A stretch of DNA of 64,000 nt from Paenibacillus sp. 1781tsa1. Its GTDB lineage: Bacteria > Bacillota > Bacilli > Paenibacillales > Paenibacillaceae. Each line of letters begins with the position of its first letter. Position 1 is the stretch's first letter. The stretch is taken from the NCBI RefSeq assembly GCF_024159265.1, contig NZ_JAMYWY010000001.1, positions 3,100,001 to 3,164,000 on the forward strand. Direction: 5' to 3'. The notes under the pieces are model-generated. The model saw only the letters and a list, made by a program, of their open reading frames with translations. It did not search any database and was not told where the DNA came from. This document shows, one piece after another, positions 18,241 to 26,863 of the stretch. The translations under genes and the position numbers were made by a program.

Positions 18241-20259
18241 ATGAATCAAAGACCAATTCTGCCGGAGGATCTGAGTCACTATCGTTGGATAAGTCAGCCT
18301 GTTGTCAGCCCGAACGGACAAGTGGCTTATGTGGAACAGACCATAGATCAGGATAAAAACGAATATAACACGCAAATTCGAGGGATTTCCCTCGATGGTG
18401 ATGAAGATATTGCACTTTCGGATGGAACAAAGGATTCCTCACCTGCTTGGTCGCCGGATGGCACACAGCTCACATTCATTCGCTCAGTGGATGGGGGGAA
18501 AGGACTATGGACGCTTCATTCAGATCAAAAAGAGCCGGTTATGCTGATCTCTCCCGCACGTAAAATATTGAATTATATCTGGTCCCCGAACGGGCAGTAC
18601 ATTGCGTTTACCAGCAAAGTGCAACCGGAGGACCAACAGAAGAACGATGACGCCCAACAGGAGCCCGCACCTGTGCTGCGAGGCAAGGTTTTTGAGCGTA
18701 CAACGCCGAAGGCGGAAGGGGTTGGCTGGTGGGATGGTCAATACAGCCATTTGTTTGTATACGAGATCGGAAGTGGGGAAATCACACAGGTGACTTCCGG
18801 GCTGTGGAATATCAGTGCTCCGGCATGGTCGCCAGATAGCCAGTACCTTTCCTTCATATCCAAGCAAGTGGAGGATGAGGAACTCGATGCGGATCTACTG
18901 TACTTTACAGATGTATATAGCATTCGATTGGGAGAGAGTGAACTCTTCAAAGTGACGGATTCCAGTCTGGCGGTGAGCCAGTTTTCGTATTCAGCGGATG
19001 GGCAGCAGCTGATCCTAATCGCCAGTGATCGTGAGTATGGGAGCGGGAGCCACAACAGCTTATACGCTGTCCCTGTTCATCGGGGGGAACCCAGGATAAT
19101 TGCACCACAGTTAGATATGCAGATTGGTAACGCAGCACTGGGAGATATGAAGTCAGCAGGTGCATCACCTTCTCCTATCTCGGATGTCCATCATCCGGAA
19201 CGTGGTGTATATGTACTCGGAACGCATAACGGGAATGTGGACGTGTACCGCATTCAAGAAGATGGAGCTTATCAAACGGTGACGGGCGCTGGTGAAAAGG
19301 ATGTGTATCAGTATACCTTAACGCCAGATGGTACGTCGCTGGTTATCGCTGCTTTGACTGCTGAACAACCTGGAGAGTTATATCGCGTGGATATCGACAG
19401 TGGTGAGATGTTCAGGCTCACCCGGCGAAATGATGAATTCATGGCTGGTTTAGCTGTAAATGCGCCTGTGCGTGTAGAGTTTAAGTCTTCCGATGGATGG
19501 CCGATTCAAGGTTGGTTAGCTACTCCGGCAATACGTGACAACAATGGGAAGCTACCACTGATACTACAGATTCATGGTGGACCTCACGCGATGTATACGG
19601 GAACATACAGTCATGAGATGCAGACACTCGTTGCGCAAGGGTACGCTGTGCTGTGGATCAACCCTCGCGGAAGTATGGGATACGGTCAGGAGTTTGCCAG
19701 AGCTTGCCGCGGCGATTTTGCCGGAGGGGATTACCGGGATCTGATGGAAGCTGTTGATTATGCATTGGATACGTATGATTTCCTGGATGAATCACGTTTG
19801 GGCGTAGCGGGTGGCAGTTATGGCGGCGTAATGACGAACTGGATTGTAGCACATACGCACCGTTTCAAGGCAGCTGTAACCCAGCGCTGTATCTCCAACT
19901 GGTTGTCCATGTACGGAACGAGCGATATTGGAATTTCCTATGTGGAGGGAGTCATTGGAGGTAATCCGGCGGAAAACGCTGAATTCCTATGGTCTCGCTC
20001 ACCTCTTGCCCATGCACACCACATCGAGACGCCGCTTCTGATCATGCACGGGGAACAGGACTATCGGACACCGATTGCGCAAGCGGAGGAATTGTATACC
20101 ACGCTAAAACGATACGGCAAAAAGACCAAACTGATTCGTTATCCGGGCTCCAACCACAGTTTGCTCAAAAGCGGTAAACCTTCACTGCGGATTGATAGCT
20201 TCGAACAGGTAAATGCCTGGTTTAATCAGTATCTCAGGAATGAGGAGAGAGAGCAATGA
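18241..20259 (+). CDS. S9 family serine peptidase (acylaminoacyl-peptidase-like)
   Basis: Prolyl-oligopeptidase-family enzyme of 672 residues, cytoplasmic. The N-terminal 400 residues form a beta-propeller, with repeated WSPDGTQLTFIRS, WSPNGQYIAFTSK and WSPDSQYLSFISK blade signatures. The C-terminal alpha/beta-hydrolase domain has HGGPHAMYTG (oxyanion region), GGSYGGVMTNW with the nucleophile Ser at residue 526, an MHGEQDYRTP segment with the acid Asp, and the catalytic His in SNHSLLKSG at residue 639. Such enzymes trim short or N-acylated peptides. It overlaps the following small gene by 4 bases. Confidence 0.93.
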   Translation: MNQRPILPEDLSHYRWISQPVVSPNGQVAYVEQTIDQDKNEYNTQIRGISLDGDEDIALSDGTKDSSPAWSPDGTQLTFIRSVDGGKGLWTLHSDQKEPVMLISPARKILNYIWSPNGQYIAFTSKVQPEDQQKNDDAQQEPAPVLRGKVFERTTPKAEGVGWWDGQYSHLFVYEIGSGEITQVTSGLWNISAPAWSPDSQYLSFISKQVEDEELDADLLYFTDVYSIRLGESELFKVTDSSLAVSQFSYSADGQQLILIASDREYGSGSHNSLYAVPVHRGEPRIIAPQLDMQIGNAALGDMKSAGASPSPISDVHHPERGVYVLGTHNGNVDVYRIQEDGAYQTVTGAGEKDVYQYTLTPDGTSLVIAALTAEQPGELYRVDIDSGEMFRLTRRNDEFMAGLAVNAPVRVEFKSSDGWPIQGWLATPAIRDNNGKLPLILQIHGGPHAMYTGTYSHEMQTLVAQGYAVLWINPRGSMGYGQEFARACRGDFAGGDYRDLMEAVDYALDTYDFLDESRLGVAGGSYGGVMTNWIVAHTHRFKAAVTQRCISNWLSMYGTSDIGISYVEGVIGGNPAENAEFLWSRSPLAHAHHIETPLLIMHGEQDYRTPIAQAEELYTTLKRYGKKTKLIRYPGSNHSLLKSGKPSLRIDSFEQVNAWFNQYLRNEEREQ

Positions 20260-20738
20260 GTCGAACTCAGCTGTCCATTCCTGTCGGGCTCCTTGTAGAG
20301 AATGTGCTGACAAGTGGGGTACCGGGAGAAGTGATAATTGAATGGTTACAACGTCGGGAATATGCACGTTTGTTGTCTCTGGTTAAGGAACCTGCGATGG
20401 ATTTTGATGAAAGATTACAGACAGCAGCTGATATCGGAGACGATTGGGAAAAGGCGATACGTCAAGGTTATGAGTTCAAGTTTTTGCATATTAACGGCTT
20501 GAAGAGACTGCTTGATTTCCGATTTGACCGTAAGGTGGATCGGGATTATGTGCAAGATGAACTGTCACTGAAGCATATTCATCTGACCGTACATGAGATT
20601 AAATTGCTGCAATCGTTAATTGGCAGACAGTGGATCGTGCAAGTAGAAGAAACAGTGGCAGCAGAAGAAGGCAGAACAGAGCGCGAGTCATCCTCCCACT
20701 CCCACATTCCTGTTCGTATTCAATTGAAATTCCCATAA
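20256..20738 (+). CDS. Uncharacterised protein, translationally coupled to S9 peptidase
   Basis: Protein of 160 residues that I do not recognise. Its ATG overlaps the peptidase stop as ATGA, so it is certainly expressed with that gene. The sequence is rich in charged residues and predicted helical, with no signal peptide or membrane helix. Segments such as DWEKAIRQGYEFKFLHINGL and LKRLLDFRFDRKVDRDYVQD are well conserved in character (aromatic plus basic residues). The C-terminal 25 residues are polar and low in complexity. The position at the end of the peptide-use locus suggests an accessory cytoplasmic function, but no activity can be assigned. Confidence 0.75.
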   Translation: MSRTQLSIPVGLLVENVLTSGVPGEVIIEWLQRREYARLLSLVKEPAMDFDERLQTAADIGDDWEKAIRQGYEFKFLHINGLKRLLDFRFDRKVDRDYVQDELSLKHIHLTVHEIKLLQSLIGRQWIVQVEETVAAEEGRTERESSSHSHIPVRIQLKFP

Positions 20739-20750
20739 TATGACCAACAG

Positions 20751-20775
20751 AAGCCACGGTGATCGTGGCTTTTTT
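20751..20775 (+). terminator. Intrinsic terminator of the peptide-use locus
   Basis: AGCCACG and CGTGGCT form a 7-bp stem around a 5-base loop, followed by a T7 run. Confidence 0.85.
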
Positions 20776-20902
20776 GGTATGTACAGTTAGAAATGTGGAC
20801 GACTGAATTCAAAAAGTTGAAATCGGACTCTATATGATTTATATTTGTATTAAATGATATTACTATCTATCAAAAATACAGATACAAAGAGGAGGACATG
20901 GG

Positions 20903-21265
20903 ATGTCCATTCAAAATGTTCTTGGGAAAATTCAAATATCGGATGATGTGATCTCCAAAATTGTTGGCAAGATCGCGAATACTACCAGTGAGATTTCCTC
21001 CATGTCGACAGGATTTGTAGAAGGAATTACCAAAAAGTGGAGCGGGAAAAGTCGGCAAAATGGCATAGTTGTCCGCAACGTAGAATCCAGACTGGAGATC
21101 AACTTAAAGGTTGTCGTTTGTTATGGAACGAAAGTGCATGAAGTCTGCAGGGAATTGCAAAACAATGTGAGAGTGCATGTGGAGCAGCTGACCGGATTAA
21201 CCATTGATACGGTGAACGTCATCGTTGAGGGCATATCAATGAATCAACCTGATGCCGGGTTTTAA
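20903..21265 (+). CDS. Asp23/Gls24 family envelope stress protein
   Basis: Small protein of 120 residues of the Asp23/Gls24 (alkaline shock, YloU-like) family. Family signs are the N-terminal ISDDVISKIVGKIANTTSEI helix and the strand-rich half with LEINLKVVVCYGTKVHEVCR, then the C-terminal LTGLTIDTVNVIVEGI. In other Firmicutes these proteins associate with the membrane and stabilise the envelope during stress. The ribosome site is GAGGAGG. The upstream 130 bases are AT-rich but show no clear stress-sigma promoter. The next gene starts 32 bases after its stop and may be co-transcribed. Confidence 0.88.
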   Translation: MSIQNVLGKIQISDDVISKIVGKIANTTSEISSMSTGFVEGITKKWSGKSRQNGIVVRNVESRLEINLKVVVCYGTKVHEVCRELQNNVRVHVEQLTGLTIDTVNVIVEGISMNQPDAGF

Positions 21266-21297
21266 TGCGATTTCAGCTACCTAGAGGAGTGACAGCG

Positions 21298-21906
21298 ATG
21301 AATAAGATTTCCATTAAGAAAGCCAGCCCACACTCTTTGGTCGGCGGGCAACTGAATCAGATGGCACTTGAATATATGGCCTATTCGCTTGCGGGTACCA
21401 AGGATAAAAGCATTTTAGAAAAAACATTCAACAAGTTATGGCGTTCGAAACAGAAACGATTCAGTCACCAATATGCTTATGAAGCCGAAATGGGTAGCCA
21501 AACGCTGGGCATGATCATGTGTTATCCGACTACTCTAATGAACAAACTTGCTTTGCCGACGTTCTCCAAGCTGTTTGAACTTCGGAAATGGAGCCTGATC
21601 AAGTATAATCTCCAACACTGGAAAGAGTTCTACTCCATGGTGACATTAAAAGAAGCGGAGAACGACGAGTACCACATCGGAACATTGGCTACCTTGCCTG
21701 AAAGCAGAGGACTTGGTGTAGGGACACAACTCATTCAATATGCTGAGGAGCAAGCTATAACACAAGGTCTGTCCAAATCTTCACTTACGGTTAAAAAAGA
21801 AAATGCTCGGGCTATCCAACTGTATGAACGTTTGGGTTACCAGCGAGTAGGGGAAATCAACAAACCTTCGCTGTCCCTGTATCGAATGTCCAAAATACTG
21901 GTGTAG
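21298..21906 (+). CDS. GNAT family N-acetyltransferase
   Basis: Acetyltransferase of 202 residues, read from the ATG at 21298 because GAGGAG lies 9 bases before it. The acetyl-CoA motif A is clear: IGTLATLPESRGLGVGTQLI near residues 126-145, matching the Q/RxxGxG/A loop. The C-terminal motif B (ARAIQLYERLGYQRVGE) follows. The N-terminal half is longer than in minimal GNATs and includes a helical insert that probably shapes the acceptor pocket. The acceptor is not predictable. It may share a transcript with the Asp23 gene upstream. Confidence 0.87.
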   Translation: MNKISIKKASPHSLVGGQLNQMALEYMAYSLAGTKDKSILEKTFNKLWRSKQKRFSHQYAYEAEMGSQTLGMIMCYPTTLMNKLALPTFSKLFELRKWSLIKYNLQHWKEFYSMVTLKEAENDEYHIGTLATLPESRGLGVGTQLIQYAEEQAITQGLSKSSLTVKKENARAIQLYERLGYQRVGEINKPSLSLYRMSKILV

Positions 21907-22162
21907 TGCTTCTCTAATACGAATAGATGAAGCAATGGGCAGATTCATTACATACGCTCACATTGGAACTGATAAAATTGTGAGTTGGGTGAGTTGGAGG
22001 GACGCATATTGCGTTCCTTTTGTAGTTTTAAGATCATTTTTACAAAAAAAGATACTTGACTTTCAATGGTGTTTAAGCAGGTACTTGACAGGGGTGTGGT
22101 ATAGTATAAAAAGTTCTTTTAAAGAAGAAAGACGGAGAAATATACAATGTGGGGTGTAACCA

Positions 22163-22768
22163 GTGTATCAATATAAGGATCAGGAATATGAAGAAGTACA
22201 TTTTGAGGGGCGTGATCTGCGCTATGGAGAACTCGTAAGTTGTGTTTTCAAGCAATGTACATTTATGAACGCTTCTATGGAAGAAATCGAAACGAGTAAC
22301 TGCCGTTTTATCGAGTGTGACTTCAAAGGTGCTTCCATGAATGGTTCAATTCATACGGAATCGGCGTTTGAAAACTGCTCATTTGGTGGTGCGAATCTAT
22401 TTGCTTCCAAATTCAACTCTTGCAAGATGACAGGATCGGACTTTTCAGGTGCGCAAATGGATGGGATTACACTAAGTCACGGCGATTGGTCTTATACAAA
22501 TCTGAGACATACCCGATTAGGCAAACAGGATTTGCGAGGAATTCGTTTCTTTGAAGCTGACTTTACGGATACGGATTTCACCAAAGCGGATCTGAGAGAC
22601 TGTGATCTTACCCGAGTCGTATTAAGCAGAGCGAAGCTGCAAGGGGCGGATTTAAGAGGGGCTAACCTGGAAGGGATCGATCTGAAATCATTGGATATCA
22701 AAGGTGTACGTTTGGATCGTGAACAAGCCGTTCTGTTTGTGCGCTCGTATGGTGCGAAAGTAGATTGA
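22163..22768 (+). CDS. Pentapeptide-repeat protein
   Basis: Protein of 201 residues built almost entirely of pentapeptide repeats with the A(D/N)LXX pattern, for example CRFIECDFKGASMNGSI, ADFTDTDFTKADLRDCDL and GADLRGANLEGIDLKS. Such repeats form a right-handed square beta-helix. Qnr and MfpA proteins with this fold mimic DNA and protect gyrase from quinolones; whether this member does so cannot be told. The GTG start follows GGGGTG. A small loop interruption near residues 105-125 (SHGDWSYTNLRHTRLG) resembles the loop breaks in Qnr-like helices. A terminator follows directly. Confidence 0.88.
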   Translation: MYQYKDQEYEEVHFEGRDLRYGELVSCVFKQCTFMNASMEEIETSNCRFIECDFKGASMNGSIHTESAFENCSFGGANLFASKFNSCKMTGSDFSGAQMDGITLSHGDWSYTNLRHTRLGKQDLRGIRFFEADFTDTDFTKADLRDCDLTRVVLSRAKLQGADLRGANLEGIDLKSLDIKGVRLDREQAVLFVRSYGAKVD

Positions 22769-22789
22769 GGTTGAACATACACATAGGAG

Positions 22790-22812
22790 GCCGCCCTTAA
22801 GGCGGCTTTTTT
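22790..22812 (+). terminator. Intrinsic terminator after pentapeptide-repeat gene
   Basis: GCCGCC and GGCGGC form a stem around CTTAA, followed by T6. The stem core recurs in several terminators of this window. Confidence 0.85.
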
Positions 22813-22905
22813 GACTTTAAAGCTTTCCGATTCAAGAAAATAGGCAGGAATAAAAGATATAAACAAGAATTAGTTAACATAAGTTTCAAATAAAAGGAGG
22901 TTATC

Positions 22906-23289
22906 ATGACTGTCACATTAATCACTATCGTCGGTTTTATTTTCTTCGGGCTTATAACAGGCACGATCGCTACGATTATGATATTTAAACAGCTACGTAA
23001 CACTAAAAAGAAACAGCACCTTCGCAAGAGCATTCTGATGGACGGAATTCCAGCAGAAGCAATCATCCACGATATTGTACAGACTTCATCCAGTATGGAT
23101 GGAAGGCCGGGCGTGCGATTGGATTTAACTGTAACCCAAGTTGACGGCCGCACCTTTCCAACAATTGTAGAGACTTATATCCCGATTACACATATTCCCC
23201 ATTTCCAGAAAGGAAATATGATTAACGTAAGATATGTTACGATGGGGAATGAACGAAAAGTTGAAGTAGAGGATGCCTATGCTCCTTAA
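22906..23289 (+). CDS. Uncharacterised single-pass membrane protein
   Basis: Protein of 127 residues with one N-terminal membrane helix (about residues 5-27, LITIVGFIFFGLITGTIATI) followed by a basic patch (KQLRNTKKKQHLRK) and a soluble strand-rich domain of about 80 residues. The basic side after the helix suggests the soluble domain is cytoplasmic. The soluble part, with IHDIVQTSSSMDGRPGVRLD and FQKGNMINVRYVTMGNERKV, resembles the small beta-barrel found in many DUF3592/NfeD-like proteins, but I cannot name the family with confidence. An AAAGGAGG site 8 bases before the ATG supports expression. Confidence 0.75.
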   Translation: MTVTLITIVGFIFFGLITGTIATIMIFKQLRNTKKKQHLRKSILMDGIPAEAIIHDIVQTSSSMDGRPGVRLDLTVTQVDGRTFPTIVETYIPITHIPHFQKGNMINVRYVTMGNERKVEVEDAYAP

Positions 23290-23325
23290 CGTGTACCCAA
23301 TGGCTTGATTTAGGAGGATATTTTT

Positions 23326-23862
23326 TTGAAATTAATTAAAACATATGATGTGGATCTAAGTGAAGAATGGTCAACTCTTCTTCAAGAATTACTTGTTGCC
23401 AGTTTTCCAGAGGTGTATCCGAAAGACAGATTGTTCTTTAAGCAAATACCACAAAGTAGAGTATTGGCATTCACCCCAGATAACCAACTCGTTGGGCAAG
23501 TGGGACTGGATTACAGGGTGATGAATTTAAATGGAACACCGATCAGAGTGATGGGGATCATCGATTTGTGTGTTTCTCCGGCTATTCGCTCTCAAGGAAT
23601 CGCTTCTTTGTTAATATCCGAAGTGGAAAGGTTGGCCAAAGGGCATGTTGATTTTGTCCTTTTATTTGCGGATCATGAGGGATTGTATCGCAAAAATGGA
23701 TTCAAAACGGTAAGCAACACATGTAAGTGGTTGAAAATTAATCATGAAACCTTAACCACAGTTGGAGTAGGGACTCAAAAGGTGGAGGGGTTAATGATTA
23801 AAGAAGTTGGAAACCGGCCATGGGAAGAAGGAGAACTCGATTTCTTAGGATATTTATATTAA
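23326..23862 (+). CDS. GNAT family N-acetyltransferase
   Basis: Acetyltransferase of 178 residues. The acetyl-CoA binding region is MGIIDLCVSPAIRSQGIASLLI near residues 75-96, with the R-x-x-G-I-A loop. It is followed by VDFVLLFADHEGLYRKNGFK, the motif B region including the Tyr that often acts as general acid. The start is a TTG behind AGGAGG. The protein resembles the AAC(2')-like and other single-domain GNATs in layout, but the acceptor (drug, peptide or metabolite) is unknown. It stands 36 bases after the membrane-protein gene and could share its transcript. Confidence 0.85.
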   Translation: MKLIKTYDVDLSEEWSTLLQELLVASFPEVYPKDRLFFKQIPQSRVLAFTPDNQLVGQVGLDYRVMNLNGTPIRVMGIIDLCVSPAIRSQGIASLLISEVERLAKGHVDFVLLFADHEGLYRKNGFKTVSNTCKWLKINHETLTTVGVGTQKVEGLMIKEVGNRPWEEGELDFLGYLY

Positions 23863-23976
23863 TCAAGGTCGGATATAATATGAGATTTTATCTGATTTCC
23901 CGCCTTGACCCGTGTTGTTGTTCCATGTTACGTTTTTTGTATTCAAATTGTGAGCTTTCAAAGGGGTGATAAAGTG

Positions 23977-24105
23977 ATGACAGAATTAGAGGTTGTAGAT
24001 GTTTATGTGGACCTGTCAACGAAATTGAACAATGGCATGGTTCACAATATAACTAATCAGAATCCGACACTTTATCCTCCTATGCATAGATCTACTTGGC
24101 GCTGA
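23977..24105 (+). CDS. Short ORF of 42 codons upstream of ABC-F gene
   Basis: ATG-initiated ORF with a good ribosome site (AAGGGGTGAT, 8 bases before the ATG). The peptide begins MTELEVVDVYVDLSTKLNNG and matches nothing I know. It may be the broken start of a lost gene or a leader peptide for the ABC-F gene 145 bases downstream. Its stop codon falls inside a hairpin (24095-24121). Confidence 0.35.
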   Translation: MTELEVVDVYVDLSTKLNNGMVHNITNQNPTLYPPMHRSTWR

Positions 24106-24130
24106 AGGTTATATCGCCAGGTTTCTTTAT
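24095..24130 (+). promoter_or_regulatory. Hairpin with T-rich tail between short ORF and ABC-F gene
   Basis: CTTGGCG pairs with CGCCAGG around a 13-base loop and is followed by TTTCTTTAT. The left arm overlaps the stop codon of the short ORF. The form is compatible with a weak attenuator, of the type known for ribosome-protection ABC-F genes, but no alternative antiterminator could be drawn with confidence. Confidence 0.3.
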
Positions 24131-24250
24131 CGTATAAGCGAATCTAAATTCTGATTATGTTCAAATATTAAAGTGAGGGAATCCATGCCAGGTTTGATGG
24201 TGAAATCCCGTCAGTTTACTTTTATATTTCACATAAAAAGGATGATCTGC

Positions 24251-25729
24251 ATGTCTTTAATTAACGTTACCAACCTGACCTTTGCCTATGATGGCAGTTA
24301 CGATAATATATTTGAAAATGTTAGTTTTCAGTTAGACTCCGATTGGAAATTGGGTTTTACCGGCAGGAACGGCAGAGGCAAAACGACATTCCTCAATCTG
24401 TTGCTCGGTAAATATGAATACAGCGGACATATCTCTGCGAATGTTAGCTTTGAATACTTTCCTTTCCAGGTAGAGAATAAGGGAGCTATGACCGTCGATG
24501 TCATCGGCGAGATTCATCCTGAATATCTGCACTGGCAAGTTGTGCGCGAGTTTAATCTGTTGAAGGTGTCGGAAGATGTATTGTATCGGCCTTTCGACAC
24601 GTTATCCAACGGAGAACAAACAAAGGTGATGCTGGCTGCCTTGTTCCTGAAGGACAATCGGTTTCTGCTCATTGATGAACCAACCAATCATCTTGATCTT
24701 CATGCGAGACAGATCGTAGGTGATTATCTCCGCAGCAAGAGTGGATTTATTTTGGTGTCTCATGATCGATCCTTCCTGGATCAAAGTGTAGACCACATCC
24801 TTTCCATCAATAAGAGCAACATCGAGATTCAGAAAGGCAATTTCTCCGCTTGGTGGGAAAATAAAAGAAGGCAAGATCAGTTTGAACTTGCGAGTAATGA
24901 GAAATTAATAAAAGATATCAAGCGTTTATCCGATTCTGCCAAACGGACTGGTGGATGGTCGCATGAAGTTGAAAAGACCAAAAATGGTACGAGAAACTCC
25001 GGTTCCAAGGTGGATAAAGGATATATTGGGCATAAGGCTGCCAAAATGATGAAACGTTCCAAAAATATCGAACAAAGGCAGCAATCTGCGATTCAAGATA
25101 AGTCTAAACTTCTTAAGAATATCGAGAGTGCAGAACGACTGCAGATCCATCAGCTGGATTTTCACAAGAATGAACTTGTCGAATTGGAACATGTGTCGAT
25201 ATCGTACGGGGCCAATACGGTGTGCAAGGATGTCAGTATGACGGTTGAAAAAGGAGATCGTATTGCCCTTTACGGTAAAAATGGATCTGGCAAATCCAGC
25301 ATTCTTAAACTGATCTGTGGTGAAGATATTGCTTACACAGGCCTTTTCCGAAAGGATTACCAGCTTAAAATCTCGTATGTGTCGCAGGACACGTCCGATC
25401 TCGGAGGGCAATTATCTGAGTATGCGGCGATACAGGGGATTGATGAGAGCCTGTTTAAATCGATACTTCGGAAGTTGGATTTTTCCAGACTGCAATTGGA
25501 GAAAGATATCTCAACGTTTAGTGCAGGTCAAAAAAAGAAAGTGCTCATTGCCAAAAGTCTTAGTGAGAGAGCTCATCTGCATATTTGGGATGAACCACTC
25601 AATTATGTAGATGTCATTTCACGTATGCAGATTGAAGACTTGCTGCTGGAATACTCACCAACCCTGCTTTTTGTAGAGCATGATCGTGAATTTTGTACCA
25701 ATATTGCAACAAGAATCATTGAACTATGA
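24251..25729 (+). CDS. ABC-F ribosome-protection ATPase, Lsa/Vga-like
   Basis: Soluble protein of 492 residues with two ABC ATPase domains and no membrane part, read from the ATG at 24251 (AAAGGAT upstream); upstream in-frame codons lack a ribosome site. Domain 1 has Walker A GRNGRGKTTFLNLL, signature LSNGEQTK and Walker B LLIDEPTNHLD. Domain 2 has GKNGSGKSSILKL, FSAGQKKKV and IWDEPLNYVDVISRMQ. The linker between the domains is lysine-rich and helical. The replacement of the usual second NHLD by NYVD and the ending TLLFVEHDREFC are typical of the Lsa/Vga/Msr group, which displaces lincosamide, streptogramin A or pleuromutilin antibiotics from the ribosome. Resistance spectrum is inferred. Confidence 0.9.
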   Translation: MSLINVTNLTFAYDGSYDNIFENVSFQLDSDWKLGFTGRNGRGKTTFLNLLLGKYEYSGHISANVSFEYFPFQVENKGAMTVDVIGEIHPEYLHWQVVREFNLLKVSEDVLYRPFDTLSNGEQTKVMLAALFLKDNRFLLIDEPTNHLDLHARQIVGDYLRSKSGFILVSHDRSFLDQSVDHILSINKSNIEIQKGNFSAWWENKRRQDQFELASNEKLIKDIKRLSDSAKRTGGWSHEVEKTKNGTRNSGSKVDKGYIGHKAAKMMKRSKNIEQRQQSAIQDKSKLLKNIESAERLQIHQLDFHKNELVELEHVSISYGANTVCKDVSMTVEKGDRIALYGKNGSGKSSILKLICGEDIAYTGLFRKDYQLKISYVSQDTSDLGGQLSEYAAIQGIDESLFKSILRKLDFSRLQLEKDISTFSAGQKKKVLIAKSLSERAHLHIWDEPLNYVDVISRMQIEDLLLEYSPTLLFVEHDREFCTNIATRIIEL

Positions 25730-25754
25730 GTAGTAACAAAGAACAATTCCTTGT

Positions 25755-25780
25755 TAAGAGCCGCCTTATGGCGGCTCTTA
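25755..25780. terminator. GC-rich hairpin after ABC-F gene
   Basis: TAAGAGCCGCC and GGCGGCTCTTA form a perfect 11-bp stem with a TTAT loop. The T tail is short, but position and shape fit a terminator. Confidence 0.7.
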
Positions 25781-25841
25781 AACTTTACATAATCTCATAT
25801 CTCATCAACCATATAAAAGTTGTTTGCTGCACACACACACA

Positions 25842-25869
25842 TTGGTATGGTGAGGAAGTATGCTATAAT
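25842..25869 (+). promoter_or_regulatory. Probable sigma-A promoter of TetR gene
   Basis: TTGGTA (25842-25847) and a consensus TATAAT (25864-25869) are 16 bases apart, 75 bases before the TetR start codon. Confidence 0.55.
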
Positions 25870-25944
25870 TTTATAGTCTAATCCAATCATATGATGGATG
25901 AACAGATCAATTGTTGAACAATACTCACCAAGAGGTGTAATACA

Positions 25945-26511
25945 ATGAGAAAAGAAATGACTACAATCAAACAAACCAGGCTCAATTCCATTTTGGACGA
26001 GGCCACTAAATTATTGATTGAAAAACCGAATGCTTCCATGAATGAAATTGCAGAATCAGCAAAAATCGGAATCGCTACGTTACATCGATATGTGGAGAGC
26101 CGTGAACAGCTCATGGTTCATCTGGGATTACGCGCAATCGAGGTGGTCAGTGAGACCATGCAACAAATTCAACTGGATGAAGAGCACTGTGAAAAGTACA
26201 TACCTGAGCTGATTGAGGCGCTGATTCCATTAGGCGACAAAATATATTTTCTGGCTCATGACACCACCATTAACTATAATCCAGAGATTGAGGGAGCAGA
26301 TCTGAAACTGAGAGAACCGGTACTGCATGCGGTCGGTCTGTTACAACAGAAAGGTTATTTCCGCTCCGATCTTGATAAAACCTGGATTGTCGATGTGCTG
26401 TATTCCATCATGTTCCTGACGTGGCAGCAGGTTGTAAGTGGTCATATCGCGAGAAAAGCAGCCCCTGCGCTTGTAGTAGACACGTTTTATCATGGGTTTA
26501 AGCAGCACTAG
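25945..26511 (+). CDS. TetR/AcrR family transcriptional regulator
   Basis: One-component regulator of 188 residues. The N-terminal DNA-binding domain is visible as LNSILDEATKLLIEKPNASMNEIAESAKIGIATLHRYVESREQLM split over residues 12-56, with the recognition helix IGIATLHRYVESRE. The C-terminal two thirds is helical and would hold the ligand pocket. No exporter lies immediately beside it; the ABC-F gene is upstream on the same strand beyond a hairpin and the glycosyltransferase cluster begins 350 bases downstream after a long hairpin. Its target is therefore uncertain. Confidence 0.87.
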   Translation: MRKEMTTIKQTRLNSILDEATKLLIEKPNASMNEIAESAKIGIATLHRYVESREQLMVHLGLRAIEVVSETMQQIQLDEEHCEKYIPELIEALIPLGDKIYFLAHDTTINYNPEIEGADLKLREPVLHAVGLLQQKGYFRSDLDKTWIVDVLYSIMFLTWQQVVSGHIARKAAPALVVDTFYHGFKQH

Positions 26512-26552
26512 GTCAGCGCCAATAAAAGCAAAAACATCAGATTTTAATAGCG

Positions 26553-26614
26553 AAAACACCCCCAAAAAGTCAATCGTATCGTTAGATACGCAGACTATTT
26601 GAGGGTGTTTTTTT
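26553..26614. terminator. Long nested hairpin terminator after TetR gene
   Basis: An outer stem of about 19 positions (AAAACACCC... with ...GGGTGTTTT, two mismatches) encloses an inner CGTATC-GTTA-GATACG stem, and a T7 run follows. The remaining 250 bases to the next gene are AT-rich; CTGCA-ATTA-TGCAG forms a small hairpin at about 26801-26815 and no clear promoter boxes were found. Confidence 0.8.
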
Positions 26615-26863
26615 GTGTTCGCACCAGCGTTTCTCAATGCACAAGCATCATGGACTTGATTTTTACTAATATTCAAATATTAACAGGGTTCAGAATTTAA
26701 GATTTCAAGTTTACAAAAAATGATATAAATTTCTAGTAGATTCAAATCATTACCAAATAAAGACAAAATATTCAAGCGAGGAGGTCGGGCAGAACTACCT
26801 GCAATTATGCAGTTCAACATCAGTTCAAGTACTCATTCCATCAACCAAATCAGGAGGGATTCC

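Noticed and set aside
22056..22113. Possible promoter boxes TTGACT, TTGACA and TATAAA before the pentapeptide-repeat gene
   Set aside because: The best pair has a spacer of only 14 bases and no alternative reaches 16-18, so I did not list it as a promoter.
21935..22159. 74-codon plus-strand ORF before the pentapeptide-repeat gene
   Set aside because: No ribosome site, and it runs through the probable promoter (two TTGAC motifs and TATAGTATAAA) of the next gene.
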